A stretch of 64,000 nt of DNA from Asterella californica (taxonomy: Eukaryota; Streptophyta; Marchantiopsida; Marchantiales; Aytoniaceae), in contig JAYKYS010000015.1 of assembly GCA_036924285.1 (NCBI GenBank), positions 5,208,001 through 5,272,000 of the forward strand. The letters run 5' to 3'. The notes under the pieces were generated by a model that was given only the letters and a program-made list of their open reading frames with translations, made no database searches and had not been told where the DNA came from. The translations under genes and the position numbers were made by a program. Below are positions 47,690 through 57,766 of this stretch, piece by piece (positions within the stretch are counted from its first letter, which is position 1; every line of letters begins with the position of its first letter).

Positions 47690-48250
47690 GTTATTAGAGG
47701 AGATAAATTTGTGAGTATAGAAATTCTGCTCTCTGGAAAATCTGTACAGTCGCTGTCAACTTTTTTGTGAATTTTATTTTCCTGTGAAACTTTCCAGTGT
47801 TTTAGATTGGCTGATAACCTATCTAAGACAAAAGAAATCATAGGAAAAGGTGGTCTAGAGAGGAAGCAATGAATTTTCAAAGTTGAGGGGGTCTATTCAT
47901 GAGAGTTGAGGAATTCTGTTATCTGAAAAACATTTACAGTCATTGTCAGATTTTCTGTGAATTTTGTTTTCCTGAGAAACTTTCCAGTGTTTTAGAGTGG
48001 CTGATAAGCTATCCAGGACAAAAGAAATCATGAGAAGATGAGGTCTGAAGAGAGAGAAAGAATTTTTCAAAGTGGAGGGGTTGACAACCATGAGGGAAGT
48101 GAAAATATACAAATTTCAGTTCTCTGAAAATTTGTACAGTCATCACCATCTCTTCTGATTAGGGAAGTTTTTGTTGAAACTTCATGATTTAGTAGCTTGG
48201 AGGTTGAGCTACTGGAGACCACAAAAATCTTGGAGAGATCTCTTACCAAC
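47690..48250 (+). repeat. Three diverged tandem repeats in the element leader
   Basis: A unit of about 195 bases, marked by TACAGTC(G/A) near 47743, 47936 and 48133, occurs three times. The first two also share GAAACTTTCCAGTGTTTTAGA; the third is more diverged. Reading frames are broken by stops, so this is likely leader or a decayed upstream ORF that began at an ATG near 47456. Confidence 0.7.
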
Positions 48251-48296
48251 TAAGAGATATACGTTTCGGCATACAAGGAGGTCTTGAAGATACTTC

Positions 48297-48614
48297 ATGG
48301 GGAATCTAGTTCGAATGACGAGGTGGAAGAAGAGACGTTTAGGAGTTCGAATTGAGACGGAGAAGCCGAAGTTAAGTATAGATGAGTTACGAATCCGCAT
48401 CTATAGCACTTGGGGTGCCCTCTTTACCTTATACGAAGAAGCTTCCGCGACCATTGGCACAGAATTGAAGAAAGCCGAGTTTAAAGCATCATTCACTGTG
48501 GAGGCCACGAATGCTCCTGGTGAAGTAGAGTTGGATCCTTACAAGAGTGAGTTCAAGATGTCTGTTGTGATTAGTACAAATGATGGTGAGGAGGATCATA
48601 TCTTCGATAGTTAA
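48297..48614 (+). CDS. Small ORF upstream of gag
   Basis: A 105-residue frame with a basic N-terminus and an acidic C-terminal half (ELDPYKSEFKMSVV). It lies between the leader repeats and the zinc-knuckle ORF. I recognise no domain. The region may be what is left of a longer upstream ORF, as extra ORFs before gag are known in some plant gypsy elements. Confidence 0.4.
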   Translation: MGNLVRMTRWKKRRLGVRIETEKPKLSIDELRIRIYSTWGALFTLYEEASATIGTELKKAEFKASFTVEATNAPGEVELDPYKSEFKMSVVISTNDGEEDHIFDS

Positions 48615-48916
48615 TTTTAGATTAGATTTTATTTCGTGTATAGCATGTATAATACACGATTTTCAATATAAAGCTCGGAAGAGTTAAGAAAGTGATGTAG
48701 AATTATTTTCCTCTAGGATATTTTGTCCACTTAATGGTTGAGAAGCTGCAACATGAGTGGAAATTCAAAAGATTGGAAAGTTAGACTTAGAAACCTTCCT
48801 CAAGGTTTAGATGTCATAGTAAGTGTCGAAGAAAGTTCGAGAGAGATTATCGTCGAGTTTGAAAATCCTAGTACTAAACCTCAAGTAGAATTCCGAGGAG
48901 AAGAGTAGAAACCGAC

Positions 48917-49228
48917 TTGTGGTGTTATTTCTGTAGAGGGTTGGGACACAAAGTCGTGAATTGTCCAACTAGAATCAGAACCGAGAGAGCTAAAGGGAAG
49001 CGGGAGTTTACTGATTTAAGTCTTCGAGTGGGTCCATCGTCACCAGCGCCAATTCATCTTCTAGGAGAAGATCCTTGTCCAAGTTGTGGAGTGGGTGATC
49101 TATCAAGAGGACACAAGTGCGTCGATGTGACCGCCCTACTTACGTCAGTAGTCGATAAGTTGGACGAGACTCAAAGAACTGAGACGGAGAAGTTGTCGAC
49201 TTCAAAAGAGAACTCGGCTGAGTTGTGA
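48917..49228 (+). CDS. Small ORF with a CCHC zinc knuckle
   Basis: The 103-residue frame begins with CYFCRGLGHKVVNC, an exact C-x2-C-x4-H-x4-C knuckle, followed by a basic stretch and a second Cys pair (CPSCGVGD). Knuckles bind nucleic acid in gag nucleocapsids. The main gag of this element has its own knuckle, so this is a second one in a separate upstream ORF. It could be a remnant of an older gag or a true extra protein. Confidence 0.5.
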   Translation: MWCYFCRGLGHKVVNCPTRIRTERAKGKREFTDLSLRVGPSSPAPIHLLGEDPCPSCGVGDLSRGHKCVDVTALLTSVVDKLDETQRTETEKLSTSKENSAEL

Positions 49229-49440
49229 TGGAGATCGTCATTCGGATGGTGGAGAAGGCGGTGATGCGACTCAGCCTCATGATTACCTTAGGAGAAGAGA
49301 TGGCACAAGAGGTGTTGTTACAACCGTTTCTTTTTATTTTACCTATGGTAGATTATTCGCGAATGGAATTGGTGATGTTCGTGCTCTTTTAGCGAGTAGT
49401 TATTGCACGAAAATTGGAAGTGTAGAAGAGTAGTTACAAG

Positions 49441-52400
49441 ATGGGGAAGTTACCAGTGTTTCATGGGAAGGACAATGAAGATGTAGAACCATTTGTACGA
49501 GATTTCAAAAGGGGTTGCATCGGAAACAACGTGAGAAGGAAGGAAGAATGGGTGTTGTTACTGCCAGAGTTTTTAGAAGATTTTGCTCTTACGTGGTATG
49601 AAGACCGAGTGAAGAGCAAGACACCTGGTGCAGTTGAGGACACATGGGAGACATTGAGTAATGCACTCATCGAAGAATTTCTTCCAGAAGAGAGTTATGA
49701 GAAGCTCATGGTGGAGCTTACTCATTTGAAGCAACGAGACGACGAGAAAGTTCGGCAATATGCCGAAAGGGTGGATAAGTTGGAGCAACGGTTTCGGACG
49801 GTCCTATGGAAGAGTGGAGACAATGTGGAGCTAACGATGGCGGGGATTGGAGCAGTGTTGACCAAGAACTTGGTGGGAGGGTTGAGGCCTTCAATTCGAA
49901 CCCAAGTGAGGTACGAGAAGCCAGCAACCAAAGCGGAGGCTATCAAGATAGCGACAAATATGGAAGAGAGTTTGGATGAAGGAGATATCATCCAACCTCA
50001 TCATGCTGCTCTGGTGTCAACTCCGACTCCTGGTGTAGTCACAACGATCGCACCTGCACCATCACAATTGGTGATTGCTTCAACGTCAGCTCCTACTCCA
50101 ACGGTGGGACCAAGACCGTTTGTCCCAACAACGATGTCTACTGCCATCTCTAATTTTCATGCCGAGCTGAAGAGCATCACCGATACTCTTGCGGATCTCA
50201 AGATAAACGTGGTGCAGTTACGAGAATGGAGGAACAAAGGTGGAGGAGGAGGTCAAAGAGGTTACGACAACAATCCCAACCGAGGAAATCAAGGTAACTT
50301 TGGAGGCAACCAAGGTAACTTTGGAGGAATCACTTGTTGGACGTGTGGAGGTTCTCATTTCCAGCGAAATTGTCCTAACAACGGAGCAAGAGGTGCCGAA
50401 GCTGTCAGAATGAATGTGGGTGGAGGAAATCCATCACAAGGACGAGACAAGGGGGTGGCTACTATCGATGTCGTGCGAGATCCCATCTACGAGAAAGGAG
50501 AGAGTTCAAACTCTTCTCATGCACCGGTGGAGCTTTTAGCTCAAGAAAGGAAAAGAACTAGATTTTCTGATGAACCGGTTTTCATGGAGGAATCCACTAG
50601 TAGAAGTACTCGTTCGAGTAATGTTTCGAGTACACCAAGGGAGCCAAGAAGGAAGCTGGGGATGGCGGATTTCACCATTTCATCTTCCCAAGCGGGATAT
50701 GATGTGGTTGAAGATGTGGGTGCTCAGAAAGCCAACATCACTGTTGGACAACTGATCGCACTTAATCCCAGCTTACGAAGGGAACTCAGAGGAGGACTGA
50801 GTTCTAAGAGAAGCAAGAAGAAGAAACCCAAGAGCAAGACATCAAAGTCTGTGGGAGTTGGTGTGGTGGATGTGCATGCTTCAGAGGTATGCACTAGGGC
50901 TTCAAAGATTGAAGTCCGGTTGAATGGTCACTACATCTCTGACGTATTGGTGGATGGCGGATCGGCTGTCAACGCCATATCGGAGAGATTGATGAAGAAG
51001 TTGGGAATGGAACCAACTCGCTCGACTAGCATTGTCGTGGGGATGGCTAACAAGCAACGGGTAAGACCTCTTGGTGTGTTAGAGAAGGTGGTCGTGTCTG
51101 TGATGGGAGTTCAAACGTTGATGTCCTTTCAAGTGTTGAAGGACTCTAGTTATGATTTGCTCCTAGGTAGGTCTTGGTTGAGAGCTGTGCGCACCACTGA
51201 TAGGTGGCACAAGGGATACTTACGGATTGGGCCTAGAGATCATAGAGTGATAGTTCCTCTCTCGGGTGTTGGAGTTGTGACTTCTGACTCTGATAGACCC
51301 ACTAGTGACTACTGGGAATCTGATACGGAGGATGATCAGAGTGTATCAGAAGTAGATACCGGAGATTCTTACGATCAAGAATCCTCGTCTGAGGACGAAG
51401 GATTTGGTCGATATGAATCATTACATCAGCTTAGTGCTATTGACTTGTTGCCTCGACCAGCAGTGGAGAAAGATCTTGACAAAGAAGAGTTGAGTGAGGC
51501 AGAGATTGTGAGAAGACTCTCTACCCTGAAGTTTGGTATCAATGTCACTCAAGAAGAGAAAAGTAGATTCCTAGATATATTTCGAAAATATATCCATGTG
51601 TTTGCTTTCAGCTACAAGGATTTGAAGGAGGTGACTCTCGAGACTCATCGAATCGAATTGGAGGAGCACGCAAGACCAGTTCGACAGAAGCAGAGAAGGG
51701 TCAATCTCACAACGGCAATGATGGTCAAGGAGGAGATAGACAAGTTGAAGGAGGCGAGTTTCATCTATGAGGTGGAGAACTCAGAATGGGTTTCACCCAT
51801 TGTGATTGTCAAGAAGAAGAATGGTAAGCTGCGAGTGTGCATAGACTATAAGAAGCTGAATGCAGTTACCAAGAAGGATTATTATCCTCTACCATTTATA
51901 GATGAGATTTTGGAGGAAGTTGCTGGTCATGAGTGGTACAACTTTGGTGATGGTTATAGTGGGTATAACCAGATCAAGATAGCACAGGAGTACCAACAGT
52001 TGACTACTTTCACTACTCCTTGGGGAACATTTGCATTTCGGGTGATGCCATTCGGATTATGTAATGCTCCGGCCACGTTTCAAAGGTTCATGAACAAGGT
52101 GTTTGAACCATTCATAGGGAAGTTTGTTCGAGATTTCATTGACGATTTTTGTGTGTACGGACGAAAGGAGGACCACTTTGATCATGTGATCAAAGTTTTG
52201 CAGCGGTTGGAGCAAGCCAACGCTTCTCTAAATCCAGAGAAGTGCATCTTTGGCTGCGAAGAAGGTCTGCTGTTAGGGCACATCATTTCCAAGAATGGAA
52301 TTGCGGTAGATCCTGAGAAGGTGAAGAAGATTGTGGATCTTCCATTTCCGATCAACTTGACAAAGTTGAGGCAGTTTCTTGGCATGGTTGGATATTATCG

Positions 52401-53562
52401 TAGGTTTGTCTTTTCCTTCTCAAACAAAGCAATAGCTTTGACTATGTACATGAAGAAGGGAGTTGATTTCGACTTAATAGTGCATGATCAGAAGGCAAAG
52501 GAAGCATTTGAGGAGCTGCAAAAGGCATTAGTGACAGCTCCTATACTTGCTAAACCTGAGTGGAGTAAAGCATTTATTCTGTATACGGATGCCTCCAATG
52601 TAGCAATCGGATGTACATTAAGTCAGCTAGATGGAGATGGGCATGATCATCCTATAGCTTATGCTAGTAGGCAGATGGTTCCAGCGGAGAAGAATTACTC
52701 CATGACTGAACGAGAAGGATTAGCGGTGATCTTTGGATTGAAGAAATTTCGACACTACTTGCTAGGAGGGAAATTTTCCATAGTCACAGATCACAAGGCT
52801 TTAAAGTATATCTTTAATAAGCCTAATGCCGAAGGTCGTATTGCTCGTTGGAAGATCCTTCTAACAGAATACGATTATGTGATCGAAGATAGACCAGGGA
52901 AAAAGCATGCGAATGCTGATCTTTTGTCGAGGGCTTATGATGATGAGGGAGAAGAACCGTTTGATGATTCATTTCCAGACAAGCATCTGATGACCATCAC
53001 AAGCATCGAGGAGATACCGGACGAGTACAAGGAAATCTGGAGTTTCCTTGTAGATGGCTCTTTTCCAGAAGGTATGCATACCCGAGAACGTAACACGTTG
53101 ATCAAGAGATGCAAACCTTACACCATGGTGGAGGGAATTCTGTTTCATCAAGGAGCAGATGGGTTACTAAGGAGAGCAGTTGGTCAGAAGGAGGCATTCA
53201 AACTAATGCACGAGTTTCACGACGGAACTGTTTGCGGAGGTCACTTTGCTGGTAAGATAACAGCCTTCAAGATTTTGGATGCGGGTTATCACTGGAGAGG
53301 GATTTTCAAAGAGTGTTTAGACTATTGCAAAACTTGTGACGTATGTCAAGCATTTGCTCTAAAGTCTACTAGAACACCTCCGTTAAGATCAATTCCAGTA
53401 TTAGGGCCGTTTGAGAAGTGGGGTATTGACTTTGTAGGTCCTCTTAATAAGACACCTCGAGGCAATAGATACATTGTAGTCGCCACTGACTATTGTACCA
53501 AGTGGGTAGAGGCTAGACCTTTGAGAGAGACCAATGAAACAGAAGTCGGTAGATTCCTATGA
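49441..53562 (+). CDS. gag-protease-RT-RNase H-integrase(N) polyprotein
   Basis: A single 1,373-residue frame. The gag capsid region occupies about 1-200, followed by a Pro/Thr linker, an RG/QG-rich stretch (GNQGNFGG twice) and the zinc knuckle CWTCGGSHFQRNC from C299. The protease loop is LVDGGSA (D505) with LLLGRSWL downstream. Reverse transcriptase (about 780-950) has its first catalytic Asp in FGDGYSGYNQI and FIDDF at about 900. RNase H (about 1045-1170) shows YTDAS, TEREGLA, TDHKAL and NADLLSR, all catalytic acidic residues present. The integrase HHCC zinc finger begins near 1256 and the first catalytic Asp is in WGIDFVGP. The frame then meets a TGA at 53560-53562. The start is the first ATG of the frame, directly before the gag-like FHGKDNEDVEPF. 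Confidence 0.93.
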   Translation: MGKLPVFHGKDNEDVEPFVRDFKRGCIGNNVRRKEEWVLLLPEFLEDFALTWYEDRVKSKTPGAVEDTWETLSNALIEEFLPEESYEKLMVELTHLKQRDDEKVRQYAERVDKLEQRFRTVLWKSGDNVELTMAGIGAVLTKNLVGGLRPSIRTQVRYEKPATKAEAIKIATNMEESLDEGDIIQPHHAALVSTPTPGVVTTIAPAPSQLVIASTSAPTPTVGPRPFVPTTMSTAISNFHAELKSITDTLADLKINVVQLREWRNKGGGGGQRGYDNNPNRGNQGNFGGNQGNFGGITCWTCGGSHFQRNCPNNGARGAEAVRMNVGGGNPSQGRDKGVATIDVVRDPIYEKGESSNSSHAPVELLAQERKRTRFSDEPVFMEESTSRSTRSSNVSSTPREPRRKLGMADFTISSSQAGYDVVEDVGAQKANITVGQLIALNPSLRRELRGGLSSKRSKKKKPKSKTSKSVGVGVVDVHASEVCTRASKIEVRLNGHYISDVLVDGGSAVNAISERLMKKLGMEPTRSTSIVVGMANKQRVRPLGVLEKVVVSVMGVQTLMSFQVLKDSSYDLLLGRSWLRAVRTTDRWHKGYLRIGPRDHRVIVPLSGVGVVTSDSDRPTSDYWESDTEDDQSVSEVDTGDSYDQESSSEDEGFGRYESLHQLSAIDLLPRPAVEKDLDKEELSEAEIVRRLSTLKFGINVTQEEKSRFLDIFRKYIHVFAFSYKDLKEVTLETHRIELEEHARPVRQKQRRVNLTTAMMVKEEIDKLKEASFIYEVENSEWVSPIVIVKKKNGKLRVCIDYKKLNAVTKKDYYPLPFIDEILEEVAGHEWYNFGDGYSGYNQIKIAQEYQQLTTFTTPWGTFAFRVMPFGLCNAPATFQRFMNKVFEPFIGKFVRDFIDDFCVYGRKEDHFDHVIKVLQRLEQANASLNPEKCIFGCEEGLLLGHIISKNGIAVDPEKVKKIVDLPFPINLTKLRQFLGMVGYYRRFVFSFSNKAIALTMYMKKGVDFDLIVHDQKAKEAFEELQKALVTAPILAKPEWSKAFILYTDASNVAIGCTLSQLDGDGHDHPIAYASRQMVPAEKNYSMTEREGLAVIFGLKKFRHYLLGGKFSIVTDHKALKYIFNKPNAEGRIARWKILLTEYDYVIEDRPGKKHANADLLSRAYDDEGEEPFDDSFPDKHLMTITSIEEIPDEYKEIWSFLVDGSFPEGMHTRERNTLIKRCKPYTMVEGILFHQGADGLLRRAVGQKEAFKLMHEFHDGTVCGGHFAGKITAFKILDAGYHWRGIFKECLDYCKTCDVCQAFALKSTRTPPLRSIPVLGPFEKWGIDFVGPLNKTPRGNRYIVVATDYCTKWVEARPLRETNETEVGRFL

Positions 53563-54327
53563 GAGAGGATCATCACGAGATTTGGATGTCCGTTAGAGTT
53601 GGTCTCAGATAGAGGAGGAGAGTTTGTAGGGAACATGACTACTACTATGCTACAACACTTTTCTATCAAGCCACGAGTAACGACCTCATACAAACCAAAT
53701 GCTAATGGTCTTGCGGAGAAGACCAATCTTACACTTTGTATGATGCTCGCCAAAGATGCTGGTGTTGAAACTGCGAAACATACTTGGGATAAGAGGCTAC
53801 ATGCCATCTTATGGGAGTATCGAACGACAACAAAGACTTCTACTGGATACTCTCCATTTCGACTGGTTTATGGAGTGGAGTCCAAGTTGCCGATCCAATT
53901 CGAATTGGATACTTTTCAAACTATTCAACGAAAGTTGAAGAGGTCGAGAGGAGAAGACGTGGTCAGATCAAGAAGGGAGCAACTCATGGAGTTGGAAGAG
54001 ACCCGAGCGGTAGCAATAATCCGGATGGAACGAGCTCAAGCGTATCAAAAGAAGAGTTACGACAAACGGTTGGGCAAGAGGGAGATAAAACCTTTTCAAG
54101 TCGGAGATTGGGTTATGTTGTATGATGCTATCAGATTCAAGAGGGCTAGGAAGAAGTTTCTTCCGAGATATTTTGGTCCTTTTGTTGTAGATAAGGTGTG
54201 GAGCAACTTCACATATGACCTTCAGGAGCTGGGAGGAAGGAGATTTGATCGAGTAAATCATGACAAGTTGAAGTTGTTTCATCGACGAAAGCTCTCTCTT
54301 CACTCCGAGGACGGAGCGAAAATTTAG
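53563..54327 (+). pseudogene. Integrase C-terminal part, cut off by an in-frame TGA
   Basis: The same frame continues open from the TGA to a TAG at 54325-54327. It holds the second integrase Asp (LVSDRGGEF), the Glu motif (NGLAEKTN), a helical region and a C-terminal domain ending near LFHRRKLS. Only this one stop separates it from the main frame. Without read-through the integrase lacks two of its three catalytic residues, so the copy is probably non-autonomous. Confidence 0.85.
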
Positions 54328-54340
54328 TCCGGGGGTAAAA
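54328..54340 (+). other. Polypurine tract
   Basis: Purine-rich TCCGGGGGTAAAA directly abuts the 3' LTR, the expected place for plus-strand priming. Confidence 0.7.
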
Positions 54341-55254
54341 TGTAACGACCTATGTTACACATAGGAAGTTTGTCTATTAGTAAGGTGTTTAGTTATAACT
54401 AAGTGTTGAGAATGTTTATTGGCTGCCAAAGTACTTTAAGGATGTATCAAGTTAGTCATGACTATCTAAAAGTTAGTTATGGTTAAACTTAGCTGTACTT
54501 TTGGCAGAATTCAGATATTTGCTAAAGAGTGAGCACTACTATCTTGTCATCTTGTCTAAAAGGTAGAAAGGAGGTGGAAAGTATCCCTTATCTCCTTTTT
54601 GACTTGATATTAGTGGTTGGATTAAAGTTGTGGACTTTGTGGGCATTAAAAACAAGAAGAGATTCCACATGTTTCCTTTTTAGTGGGTCCTAGTGTAGAG
54701 GGGGGGTGGAAATTCGAGATTCCTTGAGAATATTCCAGAATCCTTCTAGAAGTTGTTGACTTTGAAGGAATAAACCCATGTGAAAAGGTAAAAAGCCCAT
54801 GTGATCAATGCTTTTACCTTAAGTAATATCTTAGTAAAACTCGGTGAAAGTAGTTACGGCTGAGTTACCGGGGGTACCAAAGTAAAAACCTAGAATGTAT
54901 AGATAGAGGAGTAGAGAAGAGCTCCTCATCCTTGTTTTCACATTGTCGTAATGACAACTTGAGTAATATAGAGAGTGTGGGATATTTTTAGCATGTGAAA
55001 ACTTGAGAGACGTCGTTAGAATGGAGGATTTTAGTTAAGGTGTTTAAGGAGATTTTTAGTTGATAAGTTTGTGGGTGTATGAATGAGTGAACTCAGCATT
55101 TTCCCTTCAAGTTCATGGTGTGCTTCCATCAAAGCCATCAGAGGTGACCCCTGAGTGAGAGACAGGCCCGACATGTTGCAGATTCGTGGATGACGATCGT
55201 GGAGGTCGAGAGATCGGGGGGGTAGTTGATCGATAGGACCGCGGAGGGTTTACA
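54341..55254 (+). repeat. 3' LTR of the nested element
   Basis: 914 bp, from TGTAACGACC to GGGTTTACA. It has one extra G near 55220 compared with the 5' LTR. Followed by GTTC, the target duplication. Confidence 0.95.
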
Positions 55255-57480
55255 GTTCAGAGGAATATGACCTTTCCTTTCGCTGCTTCTTCTTCTTGAT
55301 CTCCTTCTGACGTGCTTCTGACTTCCCTTTGCTTCTGGTACTTATCTTGAACACCGCTTCATCCAAGACTTCTTCTGGAGGCCAACTGTCGGAATCTGGC
55401 AAAGGCTCCAAACAGTGCCATCCGCCAAAGTGAAAGAAGAAGCTGCCTCAAGTGACTTCGTCTTCTGAGCTGCAGTCGTCTTTTGCAGCTGAGGTTCCTT
55501 TCCTTCGCGCTTCCCGGGGTCTGGTTCGTCTTCCTCGATATGGAGACAATCCGTACAATCCCCAAGATCTTCTTCTTCTACCGTGATGTGCTGTACCATT
55601 GCTAACTCGAGTTTAGAAGCTGATGCGGCTTCTGCAGGAGGTGTGGTCTCTGCAAATCTAACCATTTGTCGTGGTCGTAAGGTCTGAGAACAATTTCCTG
55701 TGAAATGACCAGCTTCCTTACAGTTTCCACACAAGGGCACTTGCCCAATCTGTCTTCTCGGATGAGGACAGGTGGACCACCAGTGTCCTGTCTCTCCACA
55801 TTTATTGCAAGCTCCAGGAAGAGGATTGAGAGGTCGTTGTGATGAAGAAGGTTGCCAGGGCGTCCTGGTCTGTACATTACTAGCTCTATCCCTAGGTACA
55901 TAATGATTATATTGGGCGGGAGGAGTAGGAGTGAAGGGTTCTATCGTCTCGATCCTATAGCAGGTTTCTCCACTGGGATCGTGTAGATATCCCTCATCGT
56001 CTTCTTCCCAGCCGACCCAATTGACAGCTTGGTCCTACGTACACTGATCTCTGGTGTGCCCGGAAGAGTTACAAAAGTTGCACCAAAGGTTCGGCCGGGA
56101 AGCCGTAGGTTGTTTCCGCTTGTCCTTCTGTTCAGAAGATGAACTTTCAGGTTGGCAAACTGCTTCAGAACTTCATCGATCTGGGATCAGGTGCAGACTG
56201 AATGATATGAGTCTGAGGCATCTTCTGCACAACTTCCTCCCTTGTTCGTGTCTTCTCCTTCTTCTTCTTCCGTGTCTTCTTCTCTTGTTCAGATTCAGAT
56301 TCTGAACTTTCGACAGTAGACTCTTCAGAAGTAGAAGATACTTCCGAATCACTGTTATCAGTTTCAGTGGACCTGGACTTCCTCTTGGACTTCTTAGAAG
56401 ACTTCTTCGACTTCTTCGACTTCTTCGAGGTCTTCTCTCTGTCTTTCGTCATATTTCGAGTGACGCTCGAGGTTTCATACTGCTCGGTATGCTTCTGTCT
56501 CCTCCTCTTCTGCAGTACAACTCCATATCCTGAGACAGTCCTCCCAAGTACCAGTCCACGGCTTGCTGAGCACAATAACTGGGTCTTCCTTGGTTTTGAG
56601 GGATGTGATCCAGGAGGTCTTCAAACCTCTCGGTGTAATCCCGCAATGTCTCTTTCTTCTTCCGTTCGAGTCTCTAAAATTCTATGAGGGTCATACGATC
56701 ATAGCCCACTCCTCTGAACCTCTTCAGAAAAGCTGCCTTCAGAGTAGCCCAATCGGCCATTACTAACCCATCATCCAACATTTTACTCATCCATTTCCTT
56801 CCCTTCCCTACGATCAAACTGAGAAATACACGGAGTGTCGACATCCGAGTCTTCCTTGTTGGAGCGAGAGATGGTCTCAAACATCGTGATGAAGTCGTCC
56901 GTGGCAGCATCATCGTCGTACGGATGGTACTTCTGCCGAGTGTGGGAAGCCATGTCGACTACCGGCTGGTGCGACTGTCAACTTCTTCCTCCCTCAGGTC
57001 TAGGTGGTGGAGATGGTCTTCTCGAAGGTCCAGGCCTGTATGAATCACGAAGGTCGTCTTCTGAGCCAGAGCTACTGTCACTGTCGTCTTCTGAGACGTC
57101 TAGAACGATCTCCTCCAGTCTTCCTTCACATTGAGAAGCTTCTTCCGCACTTGGGAAGACGTCTTCCGAGTAACCAGTACCAAAATCTACTTTATACACG
57201 TGATCACCCGGTTGGCTTCTGTCTTCTCCAAAGATTATGCTCGAGATGGAAGGCTCTTCCAACTCTACTGATCGGATCTTCCTGAGCTCCTTTGGTGTCT
57301 CAGAGATATCCGCTGCTCTCTAGAAGTGGTTCGCTGAGGTGAATGTACCCACTCAGGATCCGTGCGTCTTCTGCTTCTTCCTCTGGTCGGAGGATCCACC
57401 AGAGTACTGAGAACAGATCTTCTAACACTAGATCCGGTAGACTGGATGTCTGAACAACCGATCATAGGTTCGGAATGTCT
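55255..57480 (-). pseudogene. gag of the GTCTTC-rich gypsy family
   Basis: The minus strand shows an acidic, Ser-rich N-terminal part (frame 57262-56978) and capsid-like pieces (DWATLKAAFLKRFRGVGYDRM near 56730; YTERFEDLLDHIPQNQG near 56620). A long Lys/Ser/Glu stretch (56440-56250) follows, then the zinc knuckle CGNCKEAGHFTGNC near 55730. Frames shift several times and stops occur, so it is decayed. Downstream sequence resumes at 46496 beyond the nested element. A primer-binding site and LTR lie directly upstream, so this is the 5' coding part of the element. Confidence 0.75.
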
Positions 57481-57730
57481 TCTTCTCCTGCTTCATGTTG
57501 TACTCACTGCAGTCTTCCAAGATTGAGTCTTCCAAGAAGCTCTTGGAAGTAGGGAAGCGGCTTCTTCCAGTTCCCTCTGATGTATCTTATCAGCTTCTGG
57601 TTGCGGTTCCTGTCTTCTAGCAAGATAGAGTCCCACAACACATTCCACTACAATCGAAGTTAGTCCAAAATGAAACTAACTACTGGCACACAGATCCAGG
57701 AAGCTTAGAACAGAAGTTACTAAGATGAAA

Positions 57731-57748
57731 TCCTCAGCAGCGGCGCCA
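57731..57748 (-). other. Primer-binding site, Tat/Athila-like
   Basis: The minus strand reads TGGCGCCGCTGCTGAGGA, close to the TGGCGCCG-type site that plant Tat/Athila elements use. It lies 18 bases from the LTR end set by copy comparison. The true LTR end may therefore be nearer, at about 57753. Confidence 0.7.
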
Positions 57749-57766
57749 AAAATGGTGCTCACTATA

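Larger units (their letters stand above)
46497..55254 (+). mobile_element. Nearly intact 8,758-bp Ty3/gypsy LTR retrotransposon
   Basis: Flanked by 913- and 914-bp LTRs with TGTAA/TTACA ends and a GTTC target duplication (46493-46496 and 55255-55258). Between them, in order, are a primer-binding site, a repeat-bearing leader, two small ORFs, a gag-protease-RT-RNase H-integrase frame with one in-frame stop, and a polypurine tract. RT before integrase defines Ty3/gypsy. By eye the LTRs differ at about 14 substitutions and one 1-base indel (about 1.5%), so the insertion is fairly young. It sits inside a minus-strand gag-protease. Confidence 0.95.
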
